In this document: positions 1 through 6,996 of the stretch, piece by piece | Layout of the letters: each line of letters starts with the position of its first letter | Numbering within the stretch: position 1 is the first letter of the stretch | From: Methanomethylovorans sp. | GTDB lineage: Archaea; Halobacteriota; Methanosarcinia; Methanosarcinales; Methanosarcinaceae | Assembly: GCA_020854785.1 (NCBI GenBank) | Contig: JAHFZE010000200.1 | Location: forward strand, 1-10,882 | Direction of reading: 5' to 3' | DNA: 10,882 bases | Notes under the pieces: model-generated | What the model saw: only the letters and a program-made list of their open reading frames with translations | Told to the model about the DNA's origin: nothing | Databases searched by the model: none | Program-made: the position numbers and the translations under genes

Positions 1-282
1 AAAGAAAAAGCTTCAGCTGATATGCTTATAGATGAATGCATTAAAATACTAAAAGAGCATTATGAAATAAAATACATCCCGGAAGAGATGACGCTATATA
101 TTACAGAGGAGAGGTTCAATCCGGAAGTTGCCCGGGAACTGGGTGTGCCTCCTGGTCCCCTGTTCGCAGAGTTGAAAAAAGGGAACCCTGTAACTGCCCA
201 TGGCAGAATTGTAGAACCATTAATGGTTTATACAAAAACCACAAGAAGAATTACATTGGGAAATACCATTACTCTTAAGTAA
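1..282 (+). CDS. dtdA: 3' end of probable D-aminoacyl-tRNA deacylase (DtdA/GEK1 family), partial
   Basis: The reading frame is open from base 1, so the gene begins outside the window; only the last 93 residues are visible. The tail carries [18 protein letters not shown], then a short GR-V-P stretch and the stop. From memory this fits the C-terminal end of archaeal D-aminoacyl-tRNA deacylases, which hydrolyse D-amino acids off mischarged tRNA in the cytoplasm. A similar LGVPPGPL motif occurs in RNase Z, but there it lies well inside the protein, whereas here only about 40 residues follow it. The ATG at 22 is internal and not the true start. ftsZ begins 32 nt after the stop on the same strand, so co-transcription is possible. 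The family call rests on one motif and gene position and is therefore moderate. Confidence 0.6.
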   Translation, partial: KEKASADMLIDECIKILKEHYEIKYIPEEMTLYITEERFNPEVARELGVPPGPLFAELKKGNPVTAHGRIVEPLMVYTKTTRRITLGNTITLK

Positions 283-314
283 ATACCACGATTTCCACTC
301 AAGGGAGAAGAAGA

Positions 315-1418
315 ATGAGATCCATAGTAGAAGAGGCACTTGCAAGGTCCGAAGAGGAAGGACGCCTCCATACACATGTGCCTGAACCGAATGATATCAA
401 TGCGGAGCTAGAGGAAATGCTCCGAGACCTGAGGACTGTGATCAAGGTCGTAGGCTGTGGTGGAGGAGGATCCAACAGTACGCAGAGGATGGCCAACGAG
501 GGAATCAAAGGAGCGGAACTAGTAGCTATAAATACTGATGCTCAGCACCTTCTGAAAGTCAATGCCGATAAGAAGATCTTGATCGGAAGAAAGAAAACAA
601 GAGGTCTTGGTGCAGGCAGCCTCCCCCAGGTGGGTGAGGAAGCTGCTCTGGAAAGTGTTGATGAGATAAGGGCTTTTGTTGAAGGCAGCGATATGGTGTT
701 CATCACCGCAGGTCTTGGCGGAGGTACCGGAACCGGTTCTGCCCCAATAGTTGCCGAAGCTGCAAGAGATGCGGGAGCTTTGACCATTGCTGTAGTTACA
801 TTACCCTTTGGAGTTGAAGGGCATGTAAGACGTATGAACGCTGAAGCAGGTCTTGAAAGGCTCAGAGAGGTTGCAGATACTGTGATCGTAGTTCCGAATG
901 ACAAGCTTCTTGAAGTTGTTCCCAGACTTCCGCTGCAGGCTGCATTCAAGGTCTCGGATGAGGTGCTGATGAGAGCAGTGAAAGGGATCACTGAACTTAT
1001 CACAAAGCCAGGGCTTGTCAACCTTGATTTTGCCGATGTGAGGACGGTCATGCAGAACGGTGGTGTTGCAATGATCGGCCTTGGTGAAGCAGAAGGTGAA
1101 ATGAAAGCTGTTGAAGCTGTGCAGAAGGCATTGAGGAGCCCGTTACTTGATGTGGATATTTCCGGCGCTACCTCTGCTCTTGTAAACGTAGTGGGCGGTC
1201 CTGACATGACCATAGCAGAAGCAGAGAGTGTCGTTCAGGAAGTATACAGCCGCATCGACCCCGATGCGAGGATCATCTGGGGTGCACAGGTAGATGAGGA
1301 ACTGGAAAATACAGTGAGGACGATGCTGGTTGTCACGGGTGTAAAATCGCCTCAGATCTACGGCCATGGCGGCACACGAAATGTCACACGTAAGTATGGA
1401 ATTGATTTTGTAAAATGA
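315..1418 (+). CDS. ftsZ: Cell division protein FtsZ (archaeal, probably FtsZ1 group)
   Basis: Tubulin-like GTPase that polymerises into the division ring at mid-cell. The 367 residues show an acidic N-terminal extension (about 1-40), the nucleotide-binding start [10 protein letters not shown] (45-54), the tubulin signature GGGTGTG (135-141), and the T7 loop NLDFADV (236-242) with the acidic residues that complete the active site across the polymer interface. The C-terminal domain runs to about 345, followed by a short tail. Length is normal for the family. The ATG at 315 follows a purine-rich GGGAGAAGAAGA ribosome binding site. Archaea often carry two FtsZ paralogues, and the copy beside secE-spt5 is usually the FtsZ1 type; that subgroup is inferred from context. 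A 9-bp hairpin follows the stop, separating this gene from secE. Confidence 0.96.
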   Translation: MRSIVEEALARSEEEGRLHTHVPEPNDINAELEEMLRDLRTVIKVVGCGGGGSNSTQRMANEGIKGAELVAINTDAQHLLKVNADKKILIGRKKTRGLGAGSLPQVGEEAALESVDEIRAFVEGSDMVFITAGLGGGTGTGSAPIVAEAARDAGALTIAVVTLPFGVEGHVRRMNAEAGLERLREVADTVIVVPNDKLLEVVPRLPLQAAFKVSDEVLMRAVKGITELITKPGLVNLDFADVRTVMQNGGVAMIGLGEAEGEMKAVEAVQKALRSPLLDVDISGATSALVNVVGGPDMTIAEAESVVQEVYSRIDPDARIIWGAQVDEELENTVRTMLVVTGVKSPQIYGHGGTRNVTRKYGIDFVK

Positions 1419-1427
1419 ATGGGGTTT

Positions 1428-1450
1428 GCAGGTGGATTTATTCCGCCTGC
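1428..1450 (+). terminator. Hairpin downstream of ftsZ (weak or non-canonical terminator)
   Basis: GCAGGTGGA pairs with TCCGCCTGC across a 5-nt loop (9 bp, one G-U), starting 9 nt after the ftsZ stop. It is not followed by a T-run (next bases TGAAATAATC), so it may be a processing or partial termination site, not a classical terminator. Confidence 0.35.
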
Positions 1451-1501
1451 TGAAATAATCGAAAAGTATTTTACAGAAGAAGTGATAGATAGCCGGTACT
1501 A

Positions 1502-1521
1502 TTTTATAGCATGATTTAAAT
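1502..1521 (+). promoter_or_regulatory. Candidate promoter for secE-spt5
   Basis: In the 161-nt gap between ftsZ and secE there are two TATA-like stretches, TTTTATAG (about 1502-1509) and ATTTAAAT (about 1514-1521). Initiation 25 nt further on would give a leader of roughly 35-50 nt before the secE GTG. AT-rich DNA makes chance matches common, so this is tentative. Confidence 0.3.
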
Positions 1522-1579
1522 CTGACTACTCGTCATTCGACCATACTAAAACGTTAGAGAACATAAGGCTTAATCGGTT

Positions 1580-1807
1580 GTGAAGATATTGGCAGGGAAT
1601 AATATAGATTCAAGCAAGTTAAATACCACAGTGAACTCTATAGGATCTATTATAAGAGCGCACGTAAGGGTTCTGAAACTAACAAAGAAACCCTCAAGAG
1701 AAGAGTTCATAACAATTGCGAAGGTAGCTGGTATTGGGATCCTTGCCATTGGCATTATGGGATTCCTGATCTACATAGCAATGGTGGAAATACCAAAGTG
1801 GGTGTGA
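1580..1807 (+). CDS. secE: Protein translocase subunit SecE (Sec61 gamma)
   Basis: Small membrane subunit of the SecYE-beta protein-conducting channel; it clamps SecY. The 75-residue protein has a short N-terminal segment, an amphipathic basic stretch VLKLTKKPSREEF (31-43) typical of archaeal/eukaryotic SecE/Sec61-gamma, and one transmembrane helix (about 45-68). Start is GTG at 1580. No good Shine-Dalgarno precedes it, so the start could be leaderless or slightly misplaced, although no better ATG lies before the conserved part. The stop overlaps the GGTGTGA that serves as ribosome binding site for spt5, four nt before the next ATG, so the two are translationally coupled. Identity is supported by the KKPSREEF pattern, size, single helix and the invariant neighbour spt5. 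Confidence 0.9.
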   Translation: MKILAGNNIDSSKLNTTVNSIGSIIRAHVRVLKLTKKPSREEFITIAKVAGIGILAIGIMGFLIYIAMVEIPKWV

Positions 1808-1811
1808 ATAA

Positions 1812-2273
1812 ATGGCTGAACCCTCTGCTGTATTTGTGGTGAAAACAACTGCTAATCAGGAACGTTCTGTAGCTAATATGATGGCAATGGTGGCAAGAAA
1901 GGAACACCTGGACATTCGTGCTATCCTGGCCCCGGACGAACTGAAAGGGTATGTACTGGTGGAGAGCACGTCACCCGACATAGTAGAACAGGCGATACAG
2001 ACGGTTCCTCACGCACGCGCAGTCATCAAGGGTCAGTCCAGCATAGCGGAGATATCACATTTCCTTACACCTAAGCCCACTGTGACAGGTATAACCGAAG
2101 GTGCAATAATAGAGATCACATCCGGACCCTTTAAGGGAGAAAGAGCACGTGTCAAGCGGGTGGATGAAGGGCATGAAGAGATCACAGTTGAACTGTTCGA
2201 TGCCGTGGTACCGATACCTATAACTATACGTGGTGACACTGTAAGGGTCCTCAGGAAAGAGGAAGAGTCCTGA
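1812..2273 (+). CDS. spt5: Transcription elongation factor Spt5 (archaeal NusG homologue)
   Basis: Processivity factor that binds the RNA polymerase clamp, partnered by Spt4, and helps couple transcription to translation. Its 153 residues contain an N-terminal NGN domain (about 5-85; aromatic/hydrophobic core FVVKTTANQE, GYVLVE) and one KOW domain (about 95-150) with the typical GAIIEITSGPFKGERARV run at 97-114. This NGN plus single KOW layout and length are standard for archaeal Spt5. It begins four nt after secE and ends 45 nt before rpl11, in the conserved secE-spt5-rpl11 order. Confidence 0.95.
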   Translation: MAEPSAVFVVKTTANQERSVANMMAMVARKEHLDIRAILAPDELKGYVLVESTSPDIVEQAIQTVPHARAVIKGQSSIAEISHFLTPKPTVTGITEGAIIEITSGPFKGERARVKRVDEGHEEITVELFDAVVPIPITIRGDTVRVLRKEEES

Positions 2274-2278
2274 AAATA

Positions 2279-2291
2279 TTAAATTTATAAC
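2279..2291 (+). promoter_or_regulatory. Candidate promoter upstream of rpl11
   Basis: The gap after spt5 holds ATTAAATTTATAAC, a good TATA-like element. Initiation about 25 nt downstream would fall near 2310-2314, just before the ATG at 2319 and inside the GGTGAT ribosome binding site at 2307-2312. The ribosomal genes could therefore be read both from upstream and from a near-leaderless internal promoter. Confidence 0.4.
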
Positions 2292-2318
2292 ATAATAAAT
2301 CTAACTGGTGATACTCAC

Positions 2319-2801
2319 ATGGCAAATGTTGTAGAAGCACTGGTCTCCGGAGGGAAAGCCAATCCCGGACCACCTCTTGGCCCGGCTCTTGGACCTTTAG
2401 GGATCAATATAAAAGCGGTTATCGATAAGATCAACGAGAAGACAAAAGACTATAACGGCATGCAGGTACCTGTCAAAGTGATAGTTGCCGATGACAAGAG
2501 CTTTGAGATCGAAGTTGGTACACCACCAACTGCTGCGTTGATCAAGAAAGAACTGGGCATTGAGAAAGGCTCCGGGGAACCAAAGACGAACAAGGTAGGT
2601 GACCTGAAGATAGACCAGGCTATGAAGATAGCGCGCATGAAGAGGGACGTAATGCTGGCATATTCCATGAAGGCTGCAGTAAAGGAAGTGCTGGGAGCAT
2701 GCGTAACTCTGGGCGTTACAGCAGAAGGAATGGATCCAAGAGAATGTCAAAAGGCCATCGACGAAGGGAAATACGATGATGTGCTGATGGCAGAAGCTTG
2801 A
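2319..2801 (+). CDS. rpl11: Large ribosomal subunit protein uL11
   Basis: Binds the GTPase-associated region of 23S rRNA at the base of the L10-L12 stalk, where it helps elongation factors act. The 160-residue product shows the hallmark [18 protein letters not shown] at 11-28, followed by the N-terminal domain and a C-terminal rRNA-binding domain. Length agrees with archaeal L11 (about 160 aa, longer than bacterial). The ATG at 2319 has GGTGAT 6 nt upstream. It is first in the rpl11-rpl1-rpl10-rpl12 run and is followed by an unusually long, structured 152-nt spacer before rpl1. Confidence 0.98.
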   Translation: MANVVEALVSGGKANPGPPLGPALGPLGINIKAVIDKINEKTKDYNGMQVPVKVIVADDKSFEIEVGTPPTAALIKKELGIEKGSGEPKTNKVGDLKIDQAMKIARMKRDVMLAYSMKAAVKEVLGACVTLGVTAEGMDPRECQKAIDEGKYDDVLMAEA

Positions 2802-2953
2802 TCCGGGTCATATAACCGATAGATATAAGAACTATGCTCCACGTTGGGAGCACGATCAAAGTGATGGGGAAGGGGATATCCCTGATCCCATAATCAACCG
2901 TAGTAGGTCGAAGTGGCCGATGGACGGCAGTTCAGCACTACGGGAGGAATAGA
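2802..2953 (+). promoter_or_regulatory. Structured rpl11-rpl1 spacer; candidate L1 autoregulatory leader
   Basis: Three hairpins lie in order. (1) TGCTCC/GGAGCA, 2835-2840 with 2847-2852, 6-nt loop. (2) TGGGG/TCCCA outside and AGGG/CCCT inside, 2865-2890, with an A versus GA internal loop and GATAT apical loop. (3) CCGTAGT/ACTACGG, 2898-2904 with 2937-2943, enclosing GAA/TTC and GCCG/CGGC (2916-2928). The last arm takes the first two G of the rpl1 Shine-Dalgarno GGGAGG (2942-2947), so folding could control rpl1 translation. TATA-like ATATAA stretches at about 2809-2829 leave an internal promoter open. Known: archaeal L1 represses its own mRNA by binding a mimic of its 23S site. Inferred: one of these hairpins is that mimic. 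The 3' strand CAGTTCAGCACTAC resembles archaeal 23S CAGUGAAAUACUAC at 10 of 14 positions, compared from memory. Confidence 0.5.
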
Positions 2954-3595
2954 ATGGTAAATAAAACAACAGTAGAAGCTGTCAATAAGTTGTTAGAGGA
3001 ATCGCCGCAACGCAAGTTCATGGAAAGCGTTGATGTGGCTATCAACCTGAAACACCTCGACATGAGTCAACCCAAGAACCGTGTTGATGAAGAGATAATA
3101 CTTCCGCATGGCCTTGGTAAGGACTTGAAGATCGCTGTTTTTGCAAAAGGCGAGGTTGGTCTTCAGGCAAAAGATGCGGGTGCGACCTATGTCTTCACAG
3201 AGGAAGACATCAATGATATGAAAGAGGACAAGGCACGCGCAAGGGCAGTAGCCAATGAATGTGACTTCTTCATAGCTGAAGTACAGTACATGCCACTCAT
3301 TGGTAAGAGCCTCGGTGTTGTCCTGGGTCCCAGGGGAAAGATGCCAATACCGCTCCAGCCTGGAAAGAACGTAGCCGACGTGATCAACTCCTCCAGAAGT
3401 TCCGTGAGGATAAGGTCAAAGGATAAACTGACCTTCCATGTAGCAGTGGGCCGCAGAGACATGCCGGTAGAAAAGCTGGCCGACAACATAGAAACGGTGA
3501 TCTCCAGACTCGAACAGTCCCTTGAGAAAGGCAGCCAGAACATCAGGTCGATCTATTTGACGACCACGATGGGTAAATCAGTGAAGGTGATGTAA
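2954..3595 (+). CDS. rpl1: Large ribosomal subunit protein uL1
   Basis: Forms the mobile L1 stalk at the E-site side of the large subunit; in archaea it is also a translational repressor of its own operon. The 213-residue protein has the two-domain L1 layout: domain I at both termini, and the inserted domain II in the middle. The signature LGPRGKMP (124-131) is followed by the PGKNV stretch. Length is normal for archaeal L1. The ATG at 2954 follows GGGAGG (2942-2947) with 6-nt spacing, and that site is partly inside a hairpin. One base separates its stop from the rpl10 ATG, so the two genes are translationally coupled. Confidence 0.98.
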   Translation: MVNKTTVEAVNKLLEESPQRKFMESVDVAINLKHLDMSQPKNRVDEEIILPHGLGKDLKIAVFAKGEVGLQAKDAGATYVFTEEDINDMKEDKARARAVANECDFFIAEVQYMPLIGKSLGVVLGPRGKMPIPLQPGKNVADVINSSRSSVRIRSKDKLTFHVAVGRRDMPVEKLADNIETVISRLEQSLEKGSQNIRSIYLTTTMGKSVKVM

Positions 3596-3596
3596 T

Positions 3597-4628
3597 ATGG
3601 AAATTGATCACCACTCGTCACATATACCAAAATGGAAGGCCAAGGAGATCGAGGAAATAAAAGAGCTCATAAAATCCTACCACCTCTTCGGTATAGTAGG
3701 TATTGAAGGAATTCCTGCAAAGCAGCTCCAGAAAATGAGGAGAGAGCTTCAGGGAACTGCATATATCAAAGTGGCCAGGAACACCCTTATAAGAAGGGCA
3801 TTGGAGGAATTGGGTCAGGATGTAAAGGATATGGCCGAATTTATTGATGTTCAGACAGCATTAGTATTTTCTGACCAGAATCCATTTAAACTGTTCAAAC
3901 TTCTCGAAAAGAGCAAGACACCTTCACCAATAAAGGCCGGTGCTGTGGCTCCTAAGGACATTGTAGTTGAGGCAAGGCCAACAAGTTTTCCACCCGGACC
4001 CATTCTGGGAGATCTGCAGAAAGCTGGAATTCCTGCAGCCATTGATGGAGGCAAGGTCGTTGTAAAGGAAACAAAGACCGTGTTGAAAGAGGGTGAAAAA
4101 GCTCCCCAGTTGCTTGCATCTATGCTCAACAGGCTTGAGATATATCCAATGGTCGTTGGACTGGACTTAAGAGCAGTTCTGGAAGAAGGATCCATATTCC
4201 GCCCAGATGTGCTGGCTGTGGATGAAACACAGTACTTCAACGACATAGCTCTTGCCGCAAAGCAGGCATTCAACCTGTCAGTATATGCAGCATATCCAAC
4301 TGCAGACAACATAACCACGCTTATCGCAAAAGCTTCAACAGAATCCAGGAACCTCGGTATTTATGCTGCTGTGTTCGAGCCGGAACTGATGGGAGCATTG
4401 ATGGGCAAGGCTCAATCACAGATGCTTGCTGTGGCTGCTGCAGCCTCAACTAAAAATGAGGAAGCAGTAGACGATGAGCTTAAACAGGCCCTTGGAGCCG
4501 CAGCTGCGGCAGCAGTGAGCGCAACAACAGAGGTCAAGGGAGAAGAAGCCGTCGAGGAGAAAGAAGATAAGGAAGAAGAGAGTTCTGAAGAGGACGGAAT
4601 GGCCGGCCTTGGAGCACTTTTCGGATAA
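3597..4628 (+). CDS. rpl10: Large ribosomal subunit protein uL10 (P0), stalk base
   Basis: Anchors the ribosomal stalk: the N-terminal domain binds 23S rRNA beside L11, the C-terminal spine helices carry several L12 (P1) dimers, and a flexible tail recruits elongation factors. At 343 residues it is the long archaeal/eukaryotic P0 form, with an insertion domain in the middle that bacterial L10 lacks. Visible parts: the rRNA-binding domain (1-105, with ARNTLIRRALEE), the insertion domain (about 110-185), a helical spine (about 210-290), and an Ala/Glu-rich hinge. The tail ends in [10 protein letters not shown], identical to the last ten residues of rpl12 next door. Start is the ATG one base after the rpl1 stop, with GGTGATG just upstream. 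Confidence 0.97.
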   Translation: MEIDHHSSHIPKWKAKEIEEIKELIKSYHLFGIVGIEGIPAKQLQKMRRELQGTAYIKVARNTLIRRALEELGQDVKDMAEFIDVQTALVFSDQNPFKLFKLLEKSKTPSPIKAGAVAPKDIVVEARPTSFPPGPILGDLQKAGIPAAIDGGKVVVKETKTVLKEGEKAPQLLASMLNRLEIYPMVVGLDLRAVLEEGSIFRPDVLAVDETQYFNDIALAAKQAFNLSVYAAYPTADNITTLIAKASTESRNLGIYAAVFEPELMGALMGKAQSQMLAVAAAASTKNEEAVDDELKQALGAAAAAAVSATTEVKGEEAVEEKEDKEEESSEEDGMAGLGALFG

Positions 4629-4666
4629 GACAGACTATAACTTACATTGATAAAAGGTGATTTCAC

Positions 4667-4978
4667 ATGGAATACATATACGCAGCACTTTTACTGCACA
4701 AAGCTGGTAAAGAGATTACAGAAGATGCAATAACTGCCGTTCTTCAGGCAGCTGGTACCGCAGTCAACGAATCACGTGTAAAGGCACTCATTGCAGCCCT
4801 TGAGGACGTGAACATAGAGGAAGCAATGGCAACTGCAGCAGTTGCAGCAGCCCCAGCAGCAGCAGCTCCCGCAGCAGCCGCAGCCGAAGCCCCAGCAGCA
4901 GAGACAGCAAAGGAAGAAGAATCCAAGGAAGAAGCAGAAGAGAGCGGAATGGCCGGTCTCGGTGCACTCTTCGGATAA
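4667..4978 (+). CDS. rpl12: Large ribosomal subunit protein P1 (archaeal L12)
   Basis: Dimeric acidic stalk protein, present in multiple copies on L10, that recruits translational GTPases. The 103 residues split into a helical dimerisation and L10-binding domain (1-55, [17 protein letters not shown] start), an Ala/Pro/Glu-rich hinge (about 56-92), and the conserved hydrophobic tail [11 protein letters not shown]. The ATG at 4667 follows GGTGAT at a normal distance, 38 nt after rpl10. The low-complexity Ala codons (GCA-rich) create long spurious ORFs on both strands here. It is the last gene of the cluster; a hairpin terminator begins 30 nt after the stop. Confidence 0.97.
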   Translation: MEYIYAALLLHKAGKEITEDAITAVLQAAGTAVNESRVKALIAALEDVNIEEAMATAAVAAAPAAAAPAAAAAEAPAAETAKEEESKEEAEESGMAGLGALFG

Positions 4979-4998
4979 GTACTTCAACCAACTTACAA

Positions 4999-5077
4999 AC
5001 ATCTGTACATGCCCGTGTTCTACGGGCATATCTTTTTTAAAAATGCATTTTTGTACATCTGTACAGCTTTTGCTGTA
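4999..5077. repeat. TGTACA repeats and TACAGC inverted repeat upstream of the radical SAM gene
   Basis: ACATCTGTACA occurs twice, at 4999-5009 and 5055-5065, on either side of the terminator hairpin. The second copy is part of a tandem TGTACA-TC-TGTACA (5052-5065). It is overlapped by a perfect inverted repeat, TACAGC-TTTT-GCTGTA (5062-5077). The cluster ends about 14 nt before the TATA box of the next gene, a usual place for an archaeal activator or repressor site. Function is inferred. Confidence 0.45.
5009..5038 (+). terminator. Terminator of the ribosomal protein cluster
   Basis: ATGCCCG (5009-5015) pairs perfectly with CGGGCAT (5023-5029) across a 7-nt loop and is followed by ATCTTTTTT. 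Position 30 nt after rpl12 and the T-run on the + strand make this a convincing intrinsic-type terminator. Confidence 0.85.
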
Positions 5078-5086
5078 TCCTGTAAC

Positions 5087-5099
5087 AGAATATTTAAAT
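5087..5099 (+). promoter_or_regulatory. TATA-box promoter of the radical SAM gene
   Basis: CAGAATATTTAAAT has its TATA part at 5091-5099, centred about 30 nt before the ATG at 5125. Initiation would be expected within a few bases of the start codon, giving a very short leader; no Shine-Dalgarno is present, which fits. Confidence 0.6.
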
Positions 5100-5124
5100 C
5101 ATCAACTGATGTAGATACTGAATC

Positions 5125-6099
5125 ATGTCCAGATCACCCCTCACGGCAACAAGAGCATTCTGGCAAACAAGGATCAGAAAACGTCCTCTTGTGCTCTCCC
5201 ATGCCATCAACTCCCGCTGCAACATGAAATGTAGTTTCTGTGAATACTGGAAGCAGAACGGTCCTGAAATGACATTGCAGGAGATCACCGGATTGCTGGA
5301 TGAGGCAAAGGACTTTGGGATAATGATATACAATGCATGGACAACAGAACCTTTGCTAAGAGAGGACCTTTCACAGATCCTCCTGCATGCCAGAGAACTG
5401 GGAATAGTAACTTTTCTCATAACCAACGGACTGCTGCTGGAAAAAAGAGCAGAGGAACTTAAGGACCTGGATTACCTTTCCGTATCCGTCGATGGCATAA
5501 ACAGTTATAGAGAGATAAGAGGAGTGGATTTTAAAACAAAAATACTGCCTGGTATCATAAAAGCAAAAAGATACATGAAAAATCCCATACTAATGAACTG
5601 TGTACTAAGCGGCAGGAACCTCGATGACATTGAAGAGCTCATACTACTTGCCGCAGAACTGGGCGTGAGCATAGCTTTCGAGCCAATGTACGAATTTTCA
5701 GGAATAGCGGATGAGGTATGGAAGAATATGGGCATAAGAGATGTTGAGAAATACCACAGGACAGTGGACATGATAGTTGAAATGAAAAAAGAAGGTTACC
5801 CCATTATTAATTCATACACCTATCTGAAGATGGTAAGGGACATGAACACTGATTTCAGATGCCATGCAGGAGAACTGATACTTAATGTAACTGCTGATGG
5901 CACCATAGAGCATTGCAGGGTACAAAATGAAGCTCTGGGAAACGTAAAGGACGGACTGGAAAAAGTATGGGAAAGCAGCCGGGAAAAAAGGAAGCAAATC
6001 CCTCTTAATTGCCACAGATGCCTGTTCTTCGGATATGTGGAGAACAGCCTATTGTATGACATGAACCTCGAGGTAATGAGGCACTATAAGTGGATGTGA
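5125..6099 (+). CDS. Radical SAM protein with SPASM-like C-terminal cysteines, function unknown
   Basis: Predicted cytoplasmic [4Fe-4S] enzyme that cleaves S-adenosylmethionine reductively; its substrate cannot be read from sequence. In 324 residues it shows the radical SAM CxxxCxxC motif (C32, C36, C39; RCNMKCSFC), TTEP (73-76) where most relatives have GGEP, TNGLLL (100-105), SVDG (121-124), and then a C-terminal half. That half has FRCHAGE (C246), HCR (C264), a GNVKDGLEKVW stretch and CHRC (C296, C299). This pattern recalls the SPASM/twitch auxiliary cluster region of PqqE- or MoaA-like enzymes. It stands alone: its own promoter lies upstream after the ribosomal terminator, and it converges on the SAM hydrolase gene with only 15 nt between stops. 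No peptide substrate or cofactor gene is adjacent, so no pathway is assigned. Confidence 0.88.
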   Translation: MSRSPLTATRAFWQTRIRKRPLVLSHAINSRCNMKCSFCEYWKQNGPEMTLQEITGLLDEAKDFGIMIYNAWTTEPLLREDLSQILLHARELGIVTFLITNGLLLEKRAEELKDLDYLSVSVDGINSYREIRGVDFKTKILPGIIKAKRYMKNPILMNCVLSGRNLDDIEELILLAAELGVSIAFEPMYEFSGIADEVWKNMGIRDVEKYHRTVDMIVEMKKEGYPIINSYTYLKMVRDMNTDFRCHAGELILNVTADGTIEHCRVQNEALGNVKDGLEKVWESSREKRKQIPLNCHRCLFFGYVENSLLYDMNLEVMRHYKWM

Positions 6100-6114
6100 A
6101 GAAGCCACAGATTA

Positions 6115-6882
6115 CTATTTTTCAATCCTGACCTCATTTGTACATTGTATTTTCAACATCTTTGCAGCGCTACCTCGATTGACAGCTATTTCGAGAAAAC
6201 CATGACTACCAATAAGGGCCAGCAATTCTCCTTGTCCTGCAGATCCATAGGTTGCAAGAAAAGGCATTGGGTTGCCAAATACTCTTACCTGTTCTTTGAA
6301 GTTGAACATCTTGAGCATATCTGAAGCCTTTATATTGGTAATTACATTGCCAAAATCGTCTATATAGATGACCTCTCCTGAAATGAAGTTAGCTTTAACT
6401 TCAACTGCTCCAAAATCCAGATGCACATAGTCTAATGTAGTTTCACCTATTTCCTCCAGAGGTATGCCTTCTGAGAGGTAGGCGCCGATACGGGCAAAAA
6501 CATCCCTTCCATGGAAAGTGGCAGATATATCACCCAGCAGACCGAAGTTAGTAATCTTGCGGACCTGCATATTGCCCAGCCTTGAGGCTGCGGGAACCAT
6601 GAGACCGTTGTCAGGGCCTACAAAAAAATGATTCCCGGCAAAAATAACTATTGAATTCCTTGCAGTACCCACTCCCGGATCCACTACGGCCACATGCACG
6701 GTGCCTGTCGGAAAATAAGGCACTACAGAGTAGAGGGCAAAGGCTCCGGCCCTTATGTCACCATGCGGGATGGTATGGGCAATATCAATTATAGTGGCCC
6801 GGGGATCGATGCCCAGAATGACTCCCTTCATGGCAGCAGGATAAACAGAACCAAAATCGGTGGTAAGAGTGATCAGCGGCAT
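6115..6882 (-). CDS. S-adenosyl-L-methionine hydrolase (adenosine-forming), DUF62 family
   Basis: Relative of the fluorinase/chlorinase fold that uses hydroxide to convert SAM to adenosine plus methionine. With the start at 6882 (MPLITLTTDFG) it has 255 residues. Visible motifs are TDFG (8-11), VVDPGVG (66-72), GPDNG (89-93), HGRDVF (124-129), IDDFGNVITNI (174-184) and GSHGFLEIAVNRGSA (225-239). The catalytic Asp-Arg-His triad known from the Pyrococcus enzyme appears as D68, R75 and H124. The frame stays open upstream to a GTG at 6993 (292 residues), but that extension overlaps a terminator hairpin, is not conserved-looking, and lies before a TATA box. The downstream start also restores family numbering. 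Transcription is convergent with the radical SAM gene. Confidence 0.93.
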   Translation of the reverse strand: MPLITLTTDFGSVYPAAMKGVILGIDPRATIIDIAHTIPHGDIRAGAFALYSVVPYFPTGTVHVAVVDPGVGTARNSIVIFAGNHFFVGPDNGLMVPAASRLGNMQVRKITNFGLLGDISATFHGRDVFARIGAYLSEGIPLEEIGETTLDYVHLDFGAVEVKANFISGEVIYIDDFGNVITNIKASDMLKMFNFKEQVRVFGNPMPFLATYGSAGQGELLALIGSHGFLEIAVNRGSAAKMLKIQCTNEVRIEK

Positions 6883-6903
6883 AGAAAAGAATCTCATTTC
6901 ATT

Positions 6904-6912
6904 GTATATATT
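6904..6912 (-). promoter_or_regulatory. TATA-box promoter of the SAM hydrolase gene
   Basis: On the - strand, AATATATACAATG places the TATA core (plus strand 6905-6911) about 26 nt before the ATG at 6882. That predicts a leaderless mRNA starting at MPLITL and argues against the longer upstream start. Confidence 0.6.
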
Positions 6913-6958
6913 GATGTTACCAGGAACAAGAAAATAACCTGAACAAATGAAATGACAT

Positions 6959-6996
6959 GAAAAAGATGAGGTGTGAGTGCTCGCTCTGAGCACTCA
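6959..6996 (-). terminator. Terminator of the 41-aa zinc-ribbon gene
   Basis: On the - strand TGAGTGCTC pairs perfectly with GAGCACTCA across AGAGC (plus coordinates 6974-6982 and 6988-6996). It is followed within 12 nt by CTTTTTC. The stem begins with the TGA stop of the small gene itself, a very compact arrangement. Confidence 0.75.

Noticed and set aside
542..1213. Long antisense ORF (223 aa) opposite ftsZ
   Set aside because: A shadow of ftsZ codon usage; ftsZ on the + strand is unambiguous.
4744..5114. Several long ORFs on both strands over rpl12, including Gln-rich and Cys/Leu-rich ones
   Set aside because: They are frame shadows of the repetitive GCA-rich Ala hinge of rpl12 and have no start signals of their own.
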